Assembly (NCBI GenBank): GCA_911728455.2
Contig: OU452229.1
Span: 8,112,811-8,176,810 of the forward strand
Reading direction: 5' to 3'
DNA length: 64,000 nucleotides
Source of the DNA: Marthasterias glacialis
Lineage: Eukaryota; Echinodermata; Asteroidea; Forcipulatida; Asteriidae
Both the position numbers and the translations under genes were made by a program. Positions within the stretch are counted from its first letter, which is position 1, and every line of letters begins with the position of its first letter. The notes beneath the pieces are model-generated. The model was not told the DNA's origin. It was given only the letters and a program-made list of their open reading frames with translations, and made no database searches. Shown here piece after piece: positions 35,481 to 46,119 of this stretch.

Positions 35481-35998
35481 TCATATTGCAATTTTAAATT
35501 GCAATGTGTAAGTTGAACATAACAACAACAGACATGACAGACAGACAGCGATTACTCCACGAACTCTATCGTGGAGACGATAGCGGAAAGAACCTCAGTC
35601 ATAATACTATACTATAGTTCTACTTCTAATTCTAGGAGTAGACAGCGATATGGGACTTTTTAAAACAAAAAACCTATCGTTTAAACCGTATCGGCTATGT
35701 CTGTGAAAAAAATATACCTTTTTTGATGACATCGTAGTCTTCACCTCTGCTTTTTTTAATTACAGCTAATTAGTAGCGGTTGTAACAATAAAACCAGCGC
35801 CAATCCTTTTTGTAGTCGATAGGAATGTCGATTTGTTTACCGTGTTGGGAAGGTTCATAAGAACGCGCGTGCGGAAGACGGCCAGAGAGTAGCAGTAGTA
35901 GTAGTATTGGCGGTCAAGACGTTGTTATACTACGGCGGCGCGACATGGCGCCTGCGTAATTTCCGCCAATAGAGGGCGTATCCTCTTTGCAGTCGCAA
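35481..35998. other. Unassigned sequence
   Basis: There is a small hairpin at about 35,558-35,583 (CTATCGTGGAGACGATAG). The region becomes GC-richer and CpG-containing after 35,860. No gene is seen. Confidence 0.3.
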
Positions 35999-36861
35999 GT
36001 CTGACAACCTCGTTCCAGGGGTATTGATCTCGCCGCGCCATTTATTTTGGTACCGAGGTTGGCTCGACCAAACCCCTGGTGACCAGCGCCGTAACTAGGG
36101 TAAACTTTTAGGGGGGAGCACAAGGGGGTGCACAAGGGGGTACACCATTTTTCCTAGGGGGGCACTTTGGCCAGTTAAAACTGTGGTGCCCATTTGTATT
36201 TTTCCTAAACAAGCCCCTTTTCAGTGTTTTCTGACGTGTTGACGTAAAACAAAATACATTATGCGTGTAATTAATTCAAAATAGTTCTAAAAACATTGAA
36301 ATTACTACGTAAATGCTTATAAAAACAAAACATTTTATTCTGGTAATTTTTAATCTCAAAAGTCCAGATTTCAAATGGGGGGGCACGGGGGGGGGGGGGG
36401 GGGGGGGGGGGGGCAGGAGGGCATGTGTCCCTCCCACTGATGTCCCTCCTATATCAGTAGGAGGGACACGTGCCCTCCTGTACCCCCCCCCCTTAGTTAC
36501 GCAAAAGTGGCATGATTTATCATAAAGCAACTGGTCCCCTCTCATTCTTTGATTGTGACCTGTCTAACTGTATGCAGTTTATGGTGACCCAGTAAAAACG
36601 AATCATTTGAAGTATGATCGTGTCAAAATATTTGCATTTTTCATCGCGTGAACTCATTCTGACATGCACGTACCAAGCTCCCTAAGGGGGCTCGAAATTT
36701 TTTTATTAAGTGTGCGCTCATAGCAGTCAGTTTGGGAGCCAATCACCATTGTTGTTAGGCGCTTTTATTTTTTCCAGGGGTTTGATCGAGCCAACCACCT
36801 CGGTACCAAAATAAATGACATGGCGAGATCAATACCCCTGGGAACGAGGTTAAAAGTCTGA
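35999..36861. mobile_element. Foldback-like element with 80-bp inverted arms and a nested MITE
   Basis: The left arm (35999-36079) and right arm (36774-36861) are inverse copies: ATTTTGGTACCGAGGTTGGC on the left, GCCAACCACCTCGGTACCAA on the right, with CCAGGGGT next to the loop on each side. Inside are GC-rich repeats and a smaller element. The outer ends and target duplication are uncertain. Confidence 0.6.
36084..36512. mobile_element. Probable G-rich MITE nested between the inverted arms
   Basis: The left edge CAGCGCCGTAACTAGGG and right edge CCCCCTTAGTTACGC are roughly inverse. They resemble the CAGTGGCGTAACTAGGG ends of the element type at 12,212. The inside holds a run of about 26 G (36,388-36,413) and a hairpin at about 36,415-36,479 (GGAGGGCATGTGTCCCTCC and its inverse). 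Ends are decayed. Confidence 0.45.
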
Positions 36862-37013
36862 GCTGTTGTGTGACCCTGGGAAAAGTTCATATCGCAGCCA
36901 TGTTTGGTACAGCCATGTACAAACTGAATGGCTGGTGCGTCGTCTGCTAATGATTCCCCAGCGTCTGCTTGTGCACGCAGCATTAGAAAAAGGTCTCGGG
37001 TGACGTCACTAAA

Positions 37014-37332
37014 AGTTCGATCAAGGACCAAAGTTAACCATAGTTCGACTAACTCTGATCGAACTCAGGCTAGTAAACAATGGTTGGACTAGTCTAGTTG
37101 ACTACTCACGACCAGCCTGTCGAGGGTGGTCGCATCGCTGGTTACCAATATGGCAATAGCCGTTTCAAAAGCAGAATGTAGAGGGGACCAGTTATCAGCG
37201 GAGTGATAACGTTGATTTCGCAATTTTCTCATAGTCGCGTTGACTAGAAACGTTCGCACTTCAACTTCATTGCGCATGTGTTACATACGTCACTTACCAA
37301 CCACTAGTTAACCATTGGTCCTTGATCGAACT
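37014..37332. mobile_element. 319-bp MITE with AGTTCGATCAAGGACCA termini
   Basis: The left end AGTTCGATCAAGGACCAAAG and right end TTGGTCCTTGATCGAACT are inverted. GTTAACCATAG / CTAGTTAACC continues the match inwards to about 30 bp. There is no coding region. GTCACT occurs on both sides but not at symmetrical distance, so the target duplication is unclear. Confidence 0.6.
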
Positions 37333-37660
37333 AGTTCTGTCGAAAATCAGGTTTTTGGAAAAGCGCCCTCTGTTGTTTGATTTGCGAAAGGGACGGTGTG
37401 TGCGGCGGTACTACCGCGCCGAGGTCGCGGCGGGTGGCGGTTAGATCGCGATGGTGAAAAATGATCAACAACGTCTTGAGCCAAGACTAGCCAGAGATTA
37501 GAGAAGGGTCGTCAAAATTAGCAGTCTCCCCATTTTGCTCAATCACGGGATTGCGCGCCCTATGCATTCTTTTTTAAAGCGCATACTCTTTCGTGTGCCG
37601 TTTGTAAAAAAATTGTTTTCAACATCTAACATTTTTATTTAGACTTGACCACCAAGGTAC

Positions 37661-37892
37661 GGTGGCTTTAAAGGGACATCGCAAATATATATTGGCGCCA
37701 ATATTGGCGTAAATATTTGCGACATGGGGCCCATGTCGTGAATATTGGCGTCAATATTGGCGTAAATATTTGCGACATGGGGCCCATGTCGTGAATATTG
37801 GCGCCAATATTCACGACATGGGCCCCATGTCGCAAATATTTACGCCAATATTGGCGCAAATATATATTTGCGATATCCCTTTAAAGCCACCA
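37661..37892. mobile_element. 232-bp palindromic MITE with GGTGGCTTTAAAGGGA termini
   Basis: GGTGGCTTTAAAGGGACATC at the left end is matched by GATATCCCTTTAAAGCCACC at the right. The body consists of inverted copies of a module made of AATATTGGCGCCAATATT-like and GACATGGGGCCCATGTC palindromes. The same module forms a minisatellite 200 bp downstream. Confidence 0.7.
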
Positions 37893-38074
37893 TACAATTA
37901 CATGGCTCTGCTTAGCGCAGGATTCTGCGGTTGTGGTTAACATTCTTTATTTACAAGGCTAGCTGTATAAGCCCTGAATGCGTATAGAAAAGTACGCACA
38001 CGCACAAGCAATCATTACAGACTTGCTTGCCTACCTAAATTGCTAACAAAACCATAAATATTCATGCCTGAGTG

Positions 38075-38325
38075 GGTTTGCGACTTGGGGCACAGTTGTG
38101 AATATTGGTGTCAATATTTGCGTCAATATTTGCGACATTGGGACCATGTCGTGAATATTGGTGTCAATATTTGCGACTTAGGGCCCATGTCGTGAATATT
38201 GGCGTGAATATTGGCGTCAATATTTGCGACTTGGGGCCCATGTCGTTAATATTGGCGTTAATATTGGCGTCAATATTTGCGACTTGGGGCCCATGTCGTG
38301 AATATTGGCGTAAATATTCGCACAC
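38075..38325 (+). repeat. Minisatellite of about 53-bp units with a GGGGCCCATGTC core
   Basis: There are about five direct units built of GAATATTGGCGT, CAATATTTGCGACTT and GGGGCCCATGTCGT. Unit length varies because the ATATTGGCGTNA segment is present once or twice. The core comes from the palindromic element at 37,661-37,892. Frames across it are translated repeat. Confidence 0.7.
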
Positions 38326-38684
38326 CCAGACACAGCCATGCACGGAGTCTGTCAGGACCATTGATCTCCATTATAGAGATCAATGGTCAAGATGTTAGGA
38401 CATGGTCAGGATCGGACGATAAACACGCGCACACGCACACGCACACAGTCCTTGCACGGCGACGCGTCCGCCCCGTACGAATAGTCACACTCACACAACT
38501 ATACTGTACTTGTGGCTAGGCTAGACTTGACATGCCTTCATCGGGATTGTCCGACGTGTTTTTGCTACTTTTTTCCCGCGCAGAAATGACTTAATGAAAC
38601 CTACCGGTTAAAGTCATGTCACAAGTTCGCGATCCCTCACAGCTCAAATGTCTCGCGTGACCTGACTCGGAAGCGGTTACCCCC

Positions 38685-39005
38685 GTAATCAGAGATATCT
38701 CTATTACCCGTAGTAGAGATATTTCTCTATTATTAATAGAGATATCTCTATTAATAATAATAATAATAATAATAATTGACATTTTGTAAAGCGCCTATGC
38801 AAAAGCCTCTAAGCGCGCATAGAACATCAAACTAAACAATAAGAGAAAGTAAGATTACATCTAAAGCAGATTCAAACAAATAAGTTTTCAACAGAGATTT
38901 AAAACAGTTCATTATTATTAATAGAGATTTCTATATTTCGTGTAATAAAGATATCTCTATTATTAATAGAGATATCTTTATTAAAAGAGTTATCTTTATT
39001 TAGGA
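38685..39005. repeat. AGAGATATCTCT palindromic repeats flanking an (AAT)n-linked repeat
   Basis: TAATAGAGATATCTCTATTA and variants occur in clusters at 38,690-38,755 and 38,915-38,990. Between them (AAT)n leads into TTGACATTTTGTAAAGCGCC, a dispersed-repeat start found widely in marine invertebrates. The clusters can form large hairpins with each other. Confidence 0.55.
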
Positions 39006-39659
39006 TTACATGTCAAGAATGTACGCCATAGCACTGCAGGAGGAACTTTGAATCTTCTGTCTCAGAAGTTCTTGCCTACGTCTTGCAATGTGGTACAATC
39101 GACCACCAACCAACCAATATTGAATAGATCGCTCAATTTCGAAATAGCGCAGCTGAGTGCTAGATCGTTGCCAGAGTAACATTGACGCCCACCACCGCCG
39201 TGTGGTTGGTGGTGTAGTGTGTGTGGTGGCATGGTGTCATGGTATATTCATGCAGTGCGCATTAAAAAGTGTACACACCGACCGCAATGCAGGATAGATC
39301 TATTTTGCTTTTGTGTGTGGGTTTGTTCGACCCTTGCTCTATGGTTTGACGGGGTTAGTCGTTGACGTGCTGTGCCTGGCCAGTGACAGTAGGATGGAGT
39401 ACGTATGCTCCATTTTTGCAATTTGTTTGTAATTATTAGTACTTAGCCCCATAAAAAAGTATAAATAAACATCCTTTTCAAATTTTAGTGAGAAACTCCT
39501 CACTTGTATTTTCTTAATGACGACAACAACGGCGTCGGGTTCGGGGGCGTTTAATTAGAACATTCCTCCTTTCTTCCAAGTTCCAGTCCACTGATGATAG
39601 TGACACTGTATTCACTTTTATCGTTTTGAAGGTAAGGACAAAGTTTTCCACATTTTAAT
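39006..39659. other. Unassigned sequence
   Basis: A GTGGTGTG-rich stretch lies at about 39,190-39,240. No gene or clear element end was found. Confidence 0.3.
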
Positions 39660-39856
39660 CATGTTGGTCTAAAATGCCGTATCCGGCTGTCACTTTACAT
39701 CCATAACATAAAGTAAACTTTCATCTTTACCTACATCATGTACATCTAGAAGTAGAAGGGTTGAACTGAAGAATCCATGCCAGCTAGGAACAGGCACTTT
39801 GAACAATTAAAAAGTGTTGAATCGAAATCATGAAAAATAAGCCAATTTCACATCTA
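39660..39856 (-). repeat. Inverted third copy of the 34.7-35.5 kb repeat (first piece)
   Basis: On the minus strand this reads like the right half of copy 2 (GAAATTGGCTTATTTTTCAT, CAAAGTGCCTGTTCCTAGCT, ACTTTATG...GACAGCCGGATACGGCATTTTA). It is interrupted at the CATTTGGCT target site. The left half resumes at 41,903-42,180. Confidence 0.6.
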
Positions 39857-39865
39857 CATTTGGCT

Positions 39866-40832
39866 TAGACCCAGTAACTGGGGCGCTGTACTCCTTTTTT
39901 GAAATTTTTGACATTATCTGTCGTACTAGCGCCCCAGTCCGTGGTATATATGGAAAGTGCTCCGATTCGGAGTCCGAAGCGGTTTTTTTCTGAATCAGTT
40001 ACAAAATTGTCAAAATTGCAACAAGGACTCGACATAATTGCTTGAAAATCGCCTACTTGCTTCTCCAAGTATCTACGGTGAAATAAAATGCAGTTAATTG
40101 TACTCACGATCATTTTTGGTCCTCCAAATCGATGATTTTTAGCCCACTATCACGCATATATCAAATTTGCCGTTAGAATCGCCATTTTGAATGTGATACT
40201 CAACGACCGTTTCCTTATGTCTAAAACGCTGCGAGGATTGCGTGTTCGCTGAGGCCCTGACTTTCATATTGTTTTTCGCGCAGTCAACGCAGGATACCAG
40301 GCTGTGTGTAGCGCCAATGTTCGCCTGGTATCCTGCGTTGACTGCGCAAATCAATATGAATGCCAGGGCATCAGCGAACATTGGCGCTACACACAGCCTG
40401 GTATCCTGCGTTGACTGCGCGGAAAACAATATGAAAGTCAGGGCCTCAGCGAACACGCAATCCTCGCAGCGTTTTAGACATAAGGAAACGGTCGTTGAGT
40501 ATCACATTCAAAATGGCGATTCTAACGGCAAATTTGATGTATGCGTGATAGTGGGCTAAAAATCATCGATTTGGAGGACCAAAAATGATCGTGAGTACAA
40601 TTAACTGCATTTTATTTCACCGTAGATACTTGGAGAAGCAAGTAGGCGATTTTCAAGCAATTCTGTCGAGTCCTTGTTGCAATTTTGACAATTTTGTAAC
40701 TGATTCAGAAAAAAACCGCTTCGGACTCCGAATCGGAGCACTTTCCATATATACCACGGACTGGGGCGCTAGTACGACAGATAATGTCAAAAATTTCAAA
40801 AAAGGAGTACAGCGCCCCAGTTACTGGGTCTA
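39866..40832. mobile_element. 967-bp palindromic TAGACCC element with 9-bp target duplication
   Basis: The ends TAGACCCAGTAACTGGGGCG and CGCCCCAGTTACTGGGTCTA are perfect inverses. CATTTGGCT flanks both sides (39857-39865, 40833-40841). The two arms, each about 480 bp, are almost identical inverted copies around a centre near 40,349, so the same frames appear on both strands. Nine-base duplications suggest a Mutator-like (MULE) element. Each arm contains a gene-like segment (ATGATC followed by GTGAGT, a consensus donor), compatible with captured host sequence. No transposase. Confidence 0.85.
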
Positions 40833-40840
40833 CATTTGGC

Positions 40841-41902
40841 TAGCCTTGACCAAGGCGCACCGGATATGGGCTCATGCAATGCATATTTCACCCATTCAGC
40901 TGCTGCCACAAACTCCAGTCCACCCCCACGCGCATAGTGAGTGGATCCATACATTGTTACGTACCGTACACATACAGTATACACGTATAATGCGTGTGCA
41001 TGATGTACGGTGTAGTTGTTTGAGTGATGCGTAATTGCCAAAATACAAGGCGGAGCTCATTAAAAAGTATTATCATTGGTTCTTGATTGACCTAACGACT
41101 CATTACTACACGACATCAATCACAGCCTGTTGCTTACAATGTGTTCACGTGTTCAGAAAGCTACAACTGTAACGGCGGGGCTGCCTGTATCCAGTAGGCA
41201 AAATTACAAATGTGTCATGCCCTTCTTCAATGATTGCCTTCTCGAATATTATCATTCAATTTAAATGTATGTAACTATATTGCTTTTGCAAGGCCTACTT
41301 GAAATGCTGCAGGACTGTCTCTGCTCTGAACGAATATTGTTGATTTGTAGCATGTCAGCAGCCAAGATTTGACGACCATTTATTATTAATCTTGAGCCAA
41401 CTGTGATCCAACCGTAGAGCAAGGAACAGACCCTGTTCACTGCCTTTGATTCAACATTTTCCACGAAAACGCCATTTTGTCCACAAAAAAACAAGCCTAT
41501 AGAGTGCATAGTGTGTTGCACCACCACACGTGCACAATGCACAAGTGAATGTAGGGGTCAAAGTAGGGGTCAAAGTCCCTACTACACTAGCCTGTGATTG
41601 GCCATCATATAAAAAGCACCTCCCCCATCTTCCATACAAAAGTCTGTTGGAATTACAAAGGAAATAAAGAAACACATAAGCTCTCATTAGAAATGCATCA
41701 AGGCTGTCGTCCTAAAGGACTCGGTGCGTGGACAGTGTGCGTGTGCGACTGCGTATCGTCCTTACGGACTCCGTACGTGGATAACTCAGGACAAACTCCG
41801 TGGGTGACTGTGTCGGTCAGCGACTGTGTATCATCTTTATGGACTTCGTGCATGTATAACTCGAGCTGAGGAAAAGTGCCAAGACAACCTTGGTCAAGTC
41901 TA
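40841..41902. mobile_element. 1,062-bp TAG(A/C)C element, first insertion at the same site
   Basis: The left end TAGCCTTGACCAAGG and right end CCTTGGTCAAGTCTA match as inverted repeats at 14 of 15 bases. It is flanked by ACATTTGGC (40832-40840) and ACATTGGGC (41903-41911), a 9-bp duplication with one difference. The host repeat fits on both sides once this and the palindrome are removed. The inside holds a TATA-like CATATAAAAAGCACC near 41,608, and roughly 65-bp direct repeats at 41,700-41,870 (GTGCGACTGCGTATCGTCCT / GTCAGCGACTGTGTATCATC). No transposase frame. It is probably a non-autonomous, gene-fragment-bearing element. Confidence 0.7.
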
Positions 41903-42200
41903 ACATTGGGCTTGACTACGCTACTCGCTAAACGCCATTTTAATTTGTTTGGGCATGAATGCGCGAAAGTTCCAGCCACGCAATGAAATGTCCGCTTGAT
42001 TTATCTTTTTTTAAGGTCAATAATTACCGTTTTTGCTACCAGTTCGTTGAGAGGAATATTATAAAAGGGAAATAAAGCCCAGCATCCATTAAAAAGTCTA
42101 AGAAAATCCCTTAGAAAGTGGCAGTCAGATATGGACATTTTTCCACTAATGGGGTCAACCATCATGGTTGTTGAATGATAGCCAACTTCTACTAGTTCTT
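41903..42200 (-). repeat. Inverted third copy of the 34.7-35.5 kb repeat (second piece)
   Basis: On the minus strand it reads GATGCTGGGCTTTATTTCCC, TTATAATATTCCTCTCAACG, ATTGACCTTAAAAAAAGATA and GCATTCATGCCCAAACAAAT in the order seen at 35,115-35,290. Confidence 0.65.
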
Positions 42201-42230
42201 CTATTTTAATAATACTAGACCTTGGCTTAA

Positions 42231-42708
42231 AGCCCCAGCTCAACATTGGTAAAGTGTCTGTAAATGCTTAAATTCTTTGCACAAATCAAGATATTTGGAA
42301 TAAAACCACCCTGTGAAAATCTCAGCTCATTTTGTTGTTTCATTTGAGAGAAAAACGGTAAAAATGCATTCAGCATTTTTGTACGCATTCCTATAGACCT
42401 TATGCGTCCGACATCATGAGTCCCATAGAGACATGTACAACCAGCGCCCTCACTGAGGCCAAAATGGCCGTAAGTTTACTGCAGGAAAACAGCTGTGCAT
42501 ACCCTCTATAGGCAGAGTTTTTGTCTCACTGAGACAAAAACTAATTTAAGATCTTATTTCATTTATTATTTTAAATTGATAACACTTTAGGCAGAAATAT
42601 TTCAAGGAACGTTTTCTACCAGTACCATCTTTATCTTCATACCATGCAAGGTATGATAAATCTGTGAACATTTATGTTATTTCTTCTTACCAATGTTGAG
42701 CTGGGGCT
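42231..42708. mobile_element. 478-bp MITE with TTAA target duplication
   Basis: The ends AGCCCCAGCTCAACATTGGT and ACCAATGTTGAGCTGGGGCT are perfect inverses, extended to 22 bp. TTAA stands directly outside each end (42227-42230 and 42709-42712). TTAA specificity points to piggyBac or Kolobok. The internal TTTTTGTCTCACTGAGACAAAAA forms a hairpin near 42,530. No coding region. Confidence 0.85.
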
Positions 42709-43260
42709 TTAAGATAACATTACTTATGAGCATACCCGTTTCCCATTGACACCTATTTCCGATCACCAAAATTTGATTCCCGTAAAACCGTAAGAATGTG
42801 CGAGATTCACAGGGACCAGTACCTCTATTCTGAAATCCACACTCTGTGAATCTTGTTATTATTTGGCGCCAACATGATGAGAATAAAGTTACCTGTCGAT
42901 ATAAAAAGTGTAAATTTTGGTATAAATCACTAATGCACTATTTTACTAAATTAAGTGTGTCAAAAAATATAATCCATTGGCATACTCAATTCCAAACAGA
43001 AGTTTCATCTTGTACTGTAGATCAAGTTTCATTCTCCTTCGGTAGAAAGATACATTTAGATCACGTGTTACTGTTTTTGTGGGATTGCATGGCATGCCAA
43101 TGTTGCAAAAAAAGTGGGTAACTTGTCTCAAGTGGATATGGTGATTTGTCATCATTTGTTAGTTGCTGGCTCATCTGCAGTTTGATTTGTCAATATAACA
43201 TATTTATATTGACTCTTAAGAAGAGCCAGCAACTACAGGAGAGGAAATGATAATGTATGA
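42709..43260. other. Unassigned sequence
   Basis: The inverted words GTTGCTGGCTCATCTGCAGT (about 43,160) and AAGAGCCAGCAAC (about 43,222) form a hairpin with a loop of about 40 bp. A 91-aa frame (42846-43121) has no recognisable domain. Confidence 0.35.
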
Positions 43261-43272
43261 AATAAATACAAC

Positions 43273-44505
43273 TAGAGCTGTGTTTGTATCAAAACAAACA
43301 CCGGGGATTTCGGGTTGGTTGAAAAACAAATAACATCAAGATTTCATGTTAGAAAATAATCTGTTGGTAAAATATGTTATGGATTCGGTCACACACTGTT
43401 ACATAACTCTTTTTAAATATGTACCATTTGAATTTCCTGTTTGAACAAGAAGAAAAGGTCAATTAGGTTCATGAATAAAATTAACATGTCACACTGGTTA
43501 TTTTCTTCAAAATGACACAAAGAAGATGAACTGATCTTGTGCACTTTAGAAGATATGAACTGTCGTTCATATCAAACTAATGTAATAATTGTGTATTTCA
43601 GTCAACAATGTTGTGATGATGACGCCACTGGTTGTGTCGACTAAGTTTAGTTACAAGCTACACTATAATGTACAAATTTATCCAATGTGATAACCAATGT
43701 TCGAAATGAAAATGATATTTATCAAAAAGTGTCGCTATAGACCATGTTACCTGTGACATCACATGTTTACAAAAGAGCCACAGAACCTGGACTTCCTGCA
43801 GGCAGGATTTGTACACGGCTCAATGGGAAAATACTTTAAATCTTTCATTTTATGGAGATTGCACTGTCCGATTGTCATCAACTTTGGATATGAAGGAAAG
43901 GGGCACATCTCACAACTAGTTCAGCTCTCATTTTAATAGCCATTGAATTTATGTGGAAATTATGATACAAAATGTAAAATTTCTCATATGTCCCATGCAG
44001 TATCTTGCCTGCCAGTAATTGCCCTGGAATGTACAAGGTCACTCTTTTGTAAACAAGGGTCACATGGTCTATAGGGAAGTCTCATACATGGTGATGTCAT
44101 CAAACCTACATTTTGAAAGAGTACATCTTATTAACAATTTAATATACACAAATCATATCCAAAATTCCAATCCATTGGCTGCAGACCTCCATCAATATTT
44201 TTTCACTTGAAAGTTTCCGGTTTTGACAAAAGCAGGGTACAATTTTCTCCATGTCTGAGCATAAGTGACACTTGTGATGAGCTTAGATAAAAATAAATTA
44301 TTAAAAGTTATAAGCTATAAATTGAAATTATGCTGTTCAAAAGATACTTTTTTTAAAACAATATTCTTTGATATGATGGAAGTTGGCACCTGATGAAGTC
44401 GTGATGACATCGTTTATTTCATTAAAAAGGTTATGTCATAAGCTACAAAATGATATATAAATTGCTCTGAGAGGACAACTTAAAGTATAAATTTGAGAAG
44501 AAAAA
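43273..44505 (-). mobile_element. Diverged Helitron-like copy
   Basis: CTAG at 43273-43276 and the hairpin GTGTTTGT-ATCAAA-ACAAACAC (43281-43302) form the minus-strand 3' end after AAATACAA. The interior has decayed AGAAAAGGTCAATTAGGTTCA near 43,450 and GATGATGACGCC, and at the right CCTGATGAAGTCGTGATGAC. A MITE is nested at about 43,736. The right border is lost at the DIRS-associated foldback. Confidence 0.6.
43736..44073. mobile_element. MITE with CTATAGACCATG termini
   Basis: Left TATAGACCATGTTACC and right CACATGGTCTATA are inverted. TGTTTACAAAAGAG on the left and CTCTTTTGTAAACA on the right extend the match. A TA on each side would fit a Tc1/mariner-type duplication. Short internal frames carry no domain. 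Confidence 0.5.
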
Positions 44506-44507
44506 TA

Positions 44508-44787
44508 ATCCATAAATTAAACGAGACTTCCCTGGAAGTTGAAGTTTGATTGAGATTCTATGTAGTCATCAGGAACACGAAAGGGATCACATGAGATTGC
44601 ACCACGGACCGTGTAGCTTCAGTCTTTAAAGTATACGAACGAGTACACCTAATGAATTAAGTCAACCCACGAAACAGGGTGGGTTATTCCTCTGTTGAGA
44701 GGGCATGTGATCCCTTTCGTGTTCCTGATGACTACATAGAATCTCAATCAAACTTCAACTTCCAGGGAAGTCTCGTTTAATTTATGG
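44508..44787. repeat. Foldback carrying a diverged copy of the DIRS terminal repeat
   Basis: Arms at about 44,510-44,592 and 44,703-44,787 are inverse copies over about 80 bp (CCATAAATTAAACGAGACTT and its inverse; GGGATCACATG and its inverse). The left arm and loop match the terminal repeat of the neighbouring DIRS element: TCACATGAGATTGCACCACG and GACCGTGTAGCTTCAG are identical to the inverse of the 49,255-49,300 region, while the outer 25 bases differ. It abuts the DIRS left end. Confidence 0.7.
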
Positions 44788-44835
44788 ATTCTATTACGTC
44801 ATCAGTCACACTTCAGTGACCACATGAGATTTCAA
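44788..44835. repeat. DIRS inverted terminal repeat (left)
   Basis: TTCTATTACGTCATCAGTCA followed by CACTTCAGTGACCACATGAG is inverted at 49,285-49,330. The homology stops after ATGAGATT on this side. Confidence 0.8.
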
Positions 44836-44995
44836 AGCCAAAAGGTGTATGAGAGAGTCAAACCAAATTTCAACTTGTTAAATCCTTCTCATTTATTGTC
44901 TCATTATACATTCATCTTAGGCTCAGTGGTATTACATTGTAAAGTATATACTTAACATTACTCAAACAGCGGTATTGTTACATATGCTATTTAAT

Positions 44996-46119
44996 TTAGG
45001 TGTTACTTAGAATACTATCTGCAAATGTGTTTATATTTTGAATGGGTTTATCATAAAATTTAGCAAAAGTACACTGTGTTCTCCAGCCAGCTGTTTGCAG
45101 GATATGATGTATGGGTACAGCTCTTTCTTTAGCTTTAGATGTAGCTGCTGCCCTCACACTGTGAGGTTTAAACTGGTCAAACTGGTGTCTATTCCTGCCA
45201 AACCCATCACTTCATGTATCCATCTACTTATCGTTGCTTTTGATACTGCCTTAAACGGTTTCACATAACTAATGAAAAGTTGACCTTCTGTAGGATCTCG
45301 AATCTTCTTCGTACGAGATAAGTATTCGGTCATTGTATCACACACACACAGTCTCTTATCTGGTGTATATGGAAGTAATCTTGCACTTGGATTAACATAT
45401 CCAGGTCTGCTCTGTTTGAGCAAGGTATTGAAATTAAAAGTAAAAGAATCATCGGTAGCTGTTAAATTATTCAAATTTAATAATTTTAACGACTGTCCTC
45501 TGGAGGCCGTTACCAAAGCAATCAGCATAACAAGCTTGAGTGTAAGAGTTTTAAGAGTTAAATCTTGCAACGATGACCAAGTCTTCAGATGTTCAAGCAC
45601 TTTATTTACATCCCAGATATGATTATATCTCGAACGGGTAGGCCTCAGGTTATATACCCCTTTCATAAATCTTGTGACTAGCGGATGTGCACCAATAGTT
45701 ATGCTGTTGTCTGTCGAGCATAATGCGGAAAGTGCAGATCTAGCCGTATTGAGGGCACTGTGACCTAATCCAGTATGAAACAACTCAGTCAGGTACTCCA
45801 AAACATGGTTTATATTTGGATGCAAGTAATCTGCTTTGATTTTATTACAAAACTGCACCCATCTCTGTGTATAAGTCCTGTATTGTTTCTTTGTGCTATC
45901 TCGCCATGATGCCATGATGATAGAGGTTGCTTCCGGTGATACATTTCGCTTTTCAAGCGATCGCCGGATACATGGCAGGCAATCATCCTCATTTTCTTTC
46001 GAAGTGGATGCTGTTGTGTTGATTGAGGCAATTGTAATAAGGTGTCTGTCTTCGGCAGAATTATCGGGTTGTTCACTAACATTTGAAGCATTTGGGCGAA
46101 CCATGGTTGTGTTGTCCAT
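44996..46119 (-). pseudogene. DIRS ORF3: tyrosine recombinase, frameshifted near its end
   Basis: The main frame (45154-46119, 321 residues) has the SAM-like N-terminal domain (IIMASWRDSTKKQYRTYTQR, GHSALNTARSALSAL) and the first catalytic region (LVMLIALVTASRGQSL with its Arg). The frame then shifts near 45,165. The second half of the active site is intact in the neighbouring frame: FKPHSVRAAATSK supplies His-x-x-Arg and FAKFYDKP the nucleophilic Tyr, ending at a stop at 44,996. It integrates circular DNA in DIRS elements. This copy is broken by a single shift. Confidence 0.85.

Noticed and set aside
36313..36545. Glycine-rich and proline-rich frames
   Set aside because: They are translated poly-G/poly-C tract of a MITE.
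40139..40559. Matching 105-aa frames on both strands
   Set aside because: They arise because the element is a palindrome, and the protein shows no domain. They are described as element cargo instead.
43736..44073. Third member of the 9-bp-duplication TAGAC family
   Set aside because: The ends do read TAGACCATG, but the 9 bases outside (GTGTCGCTA and TAGGGAAGT) do not match. A TA duplication fits better.
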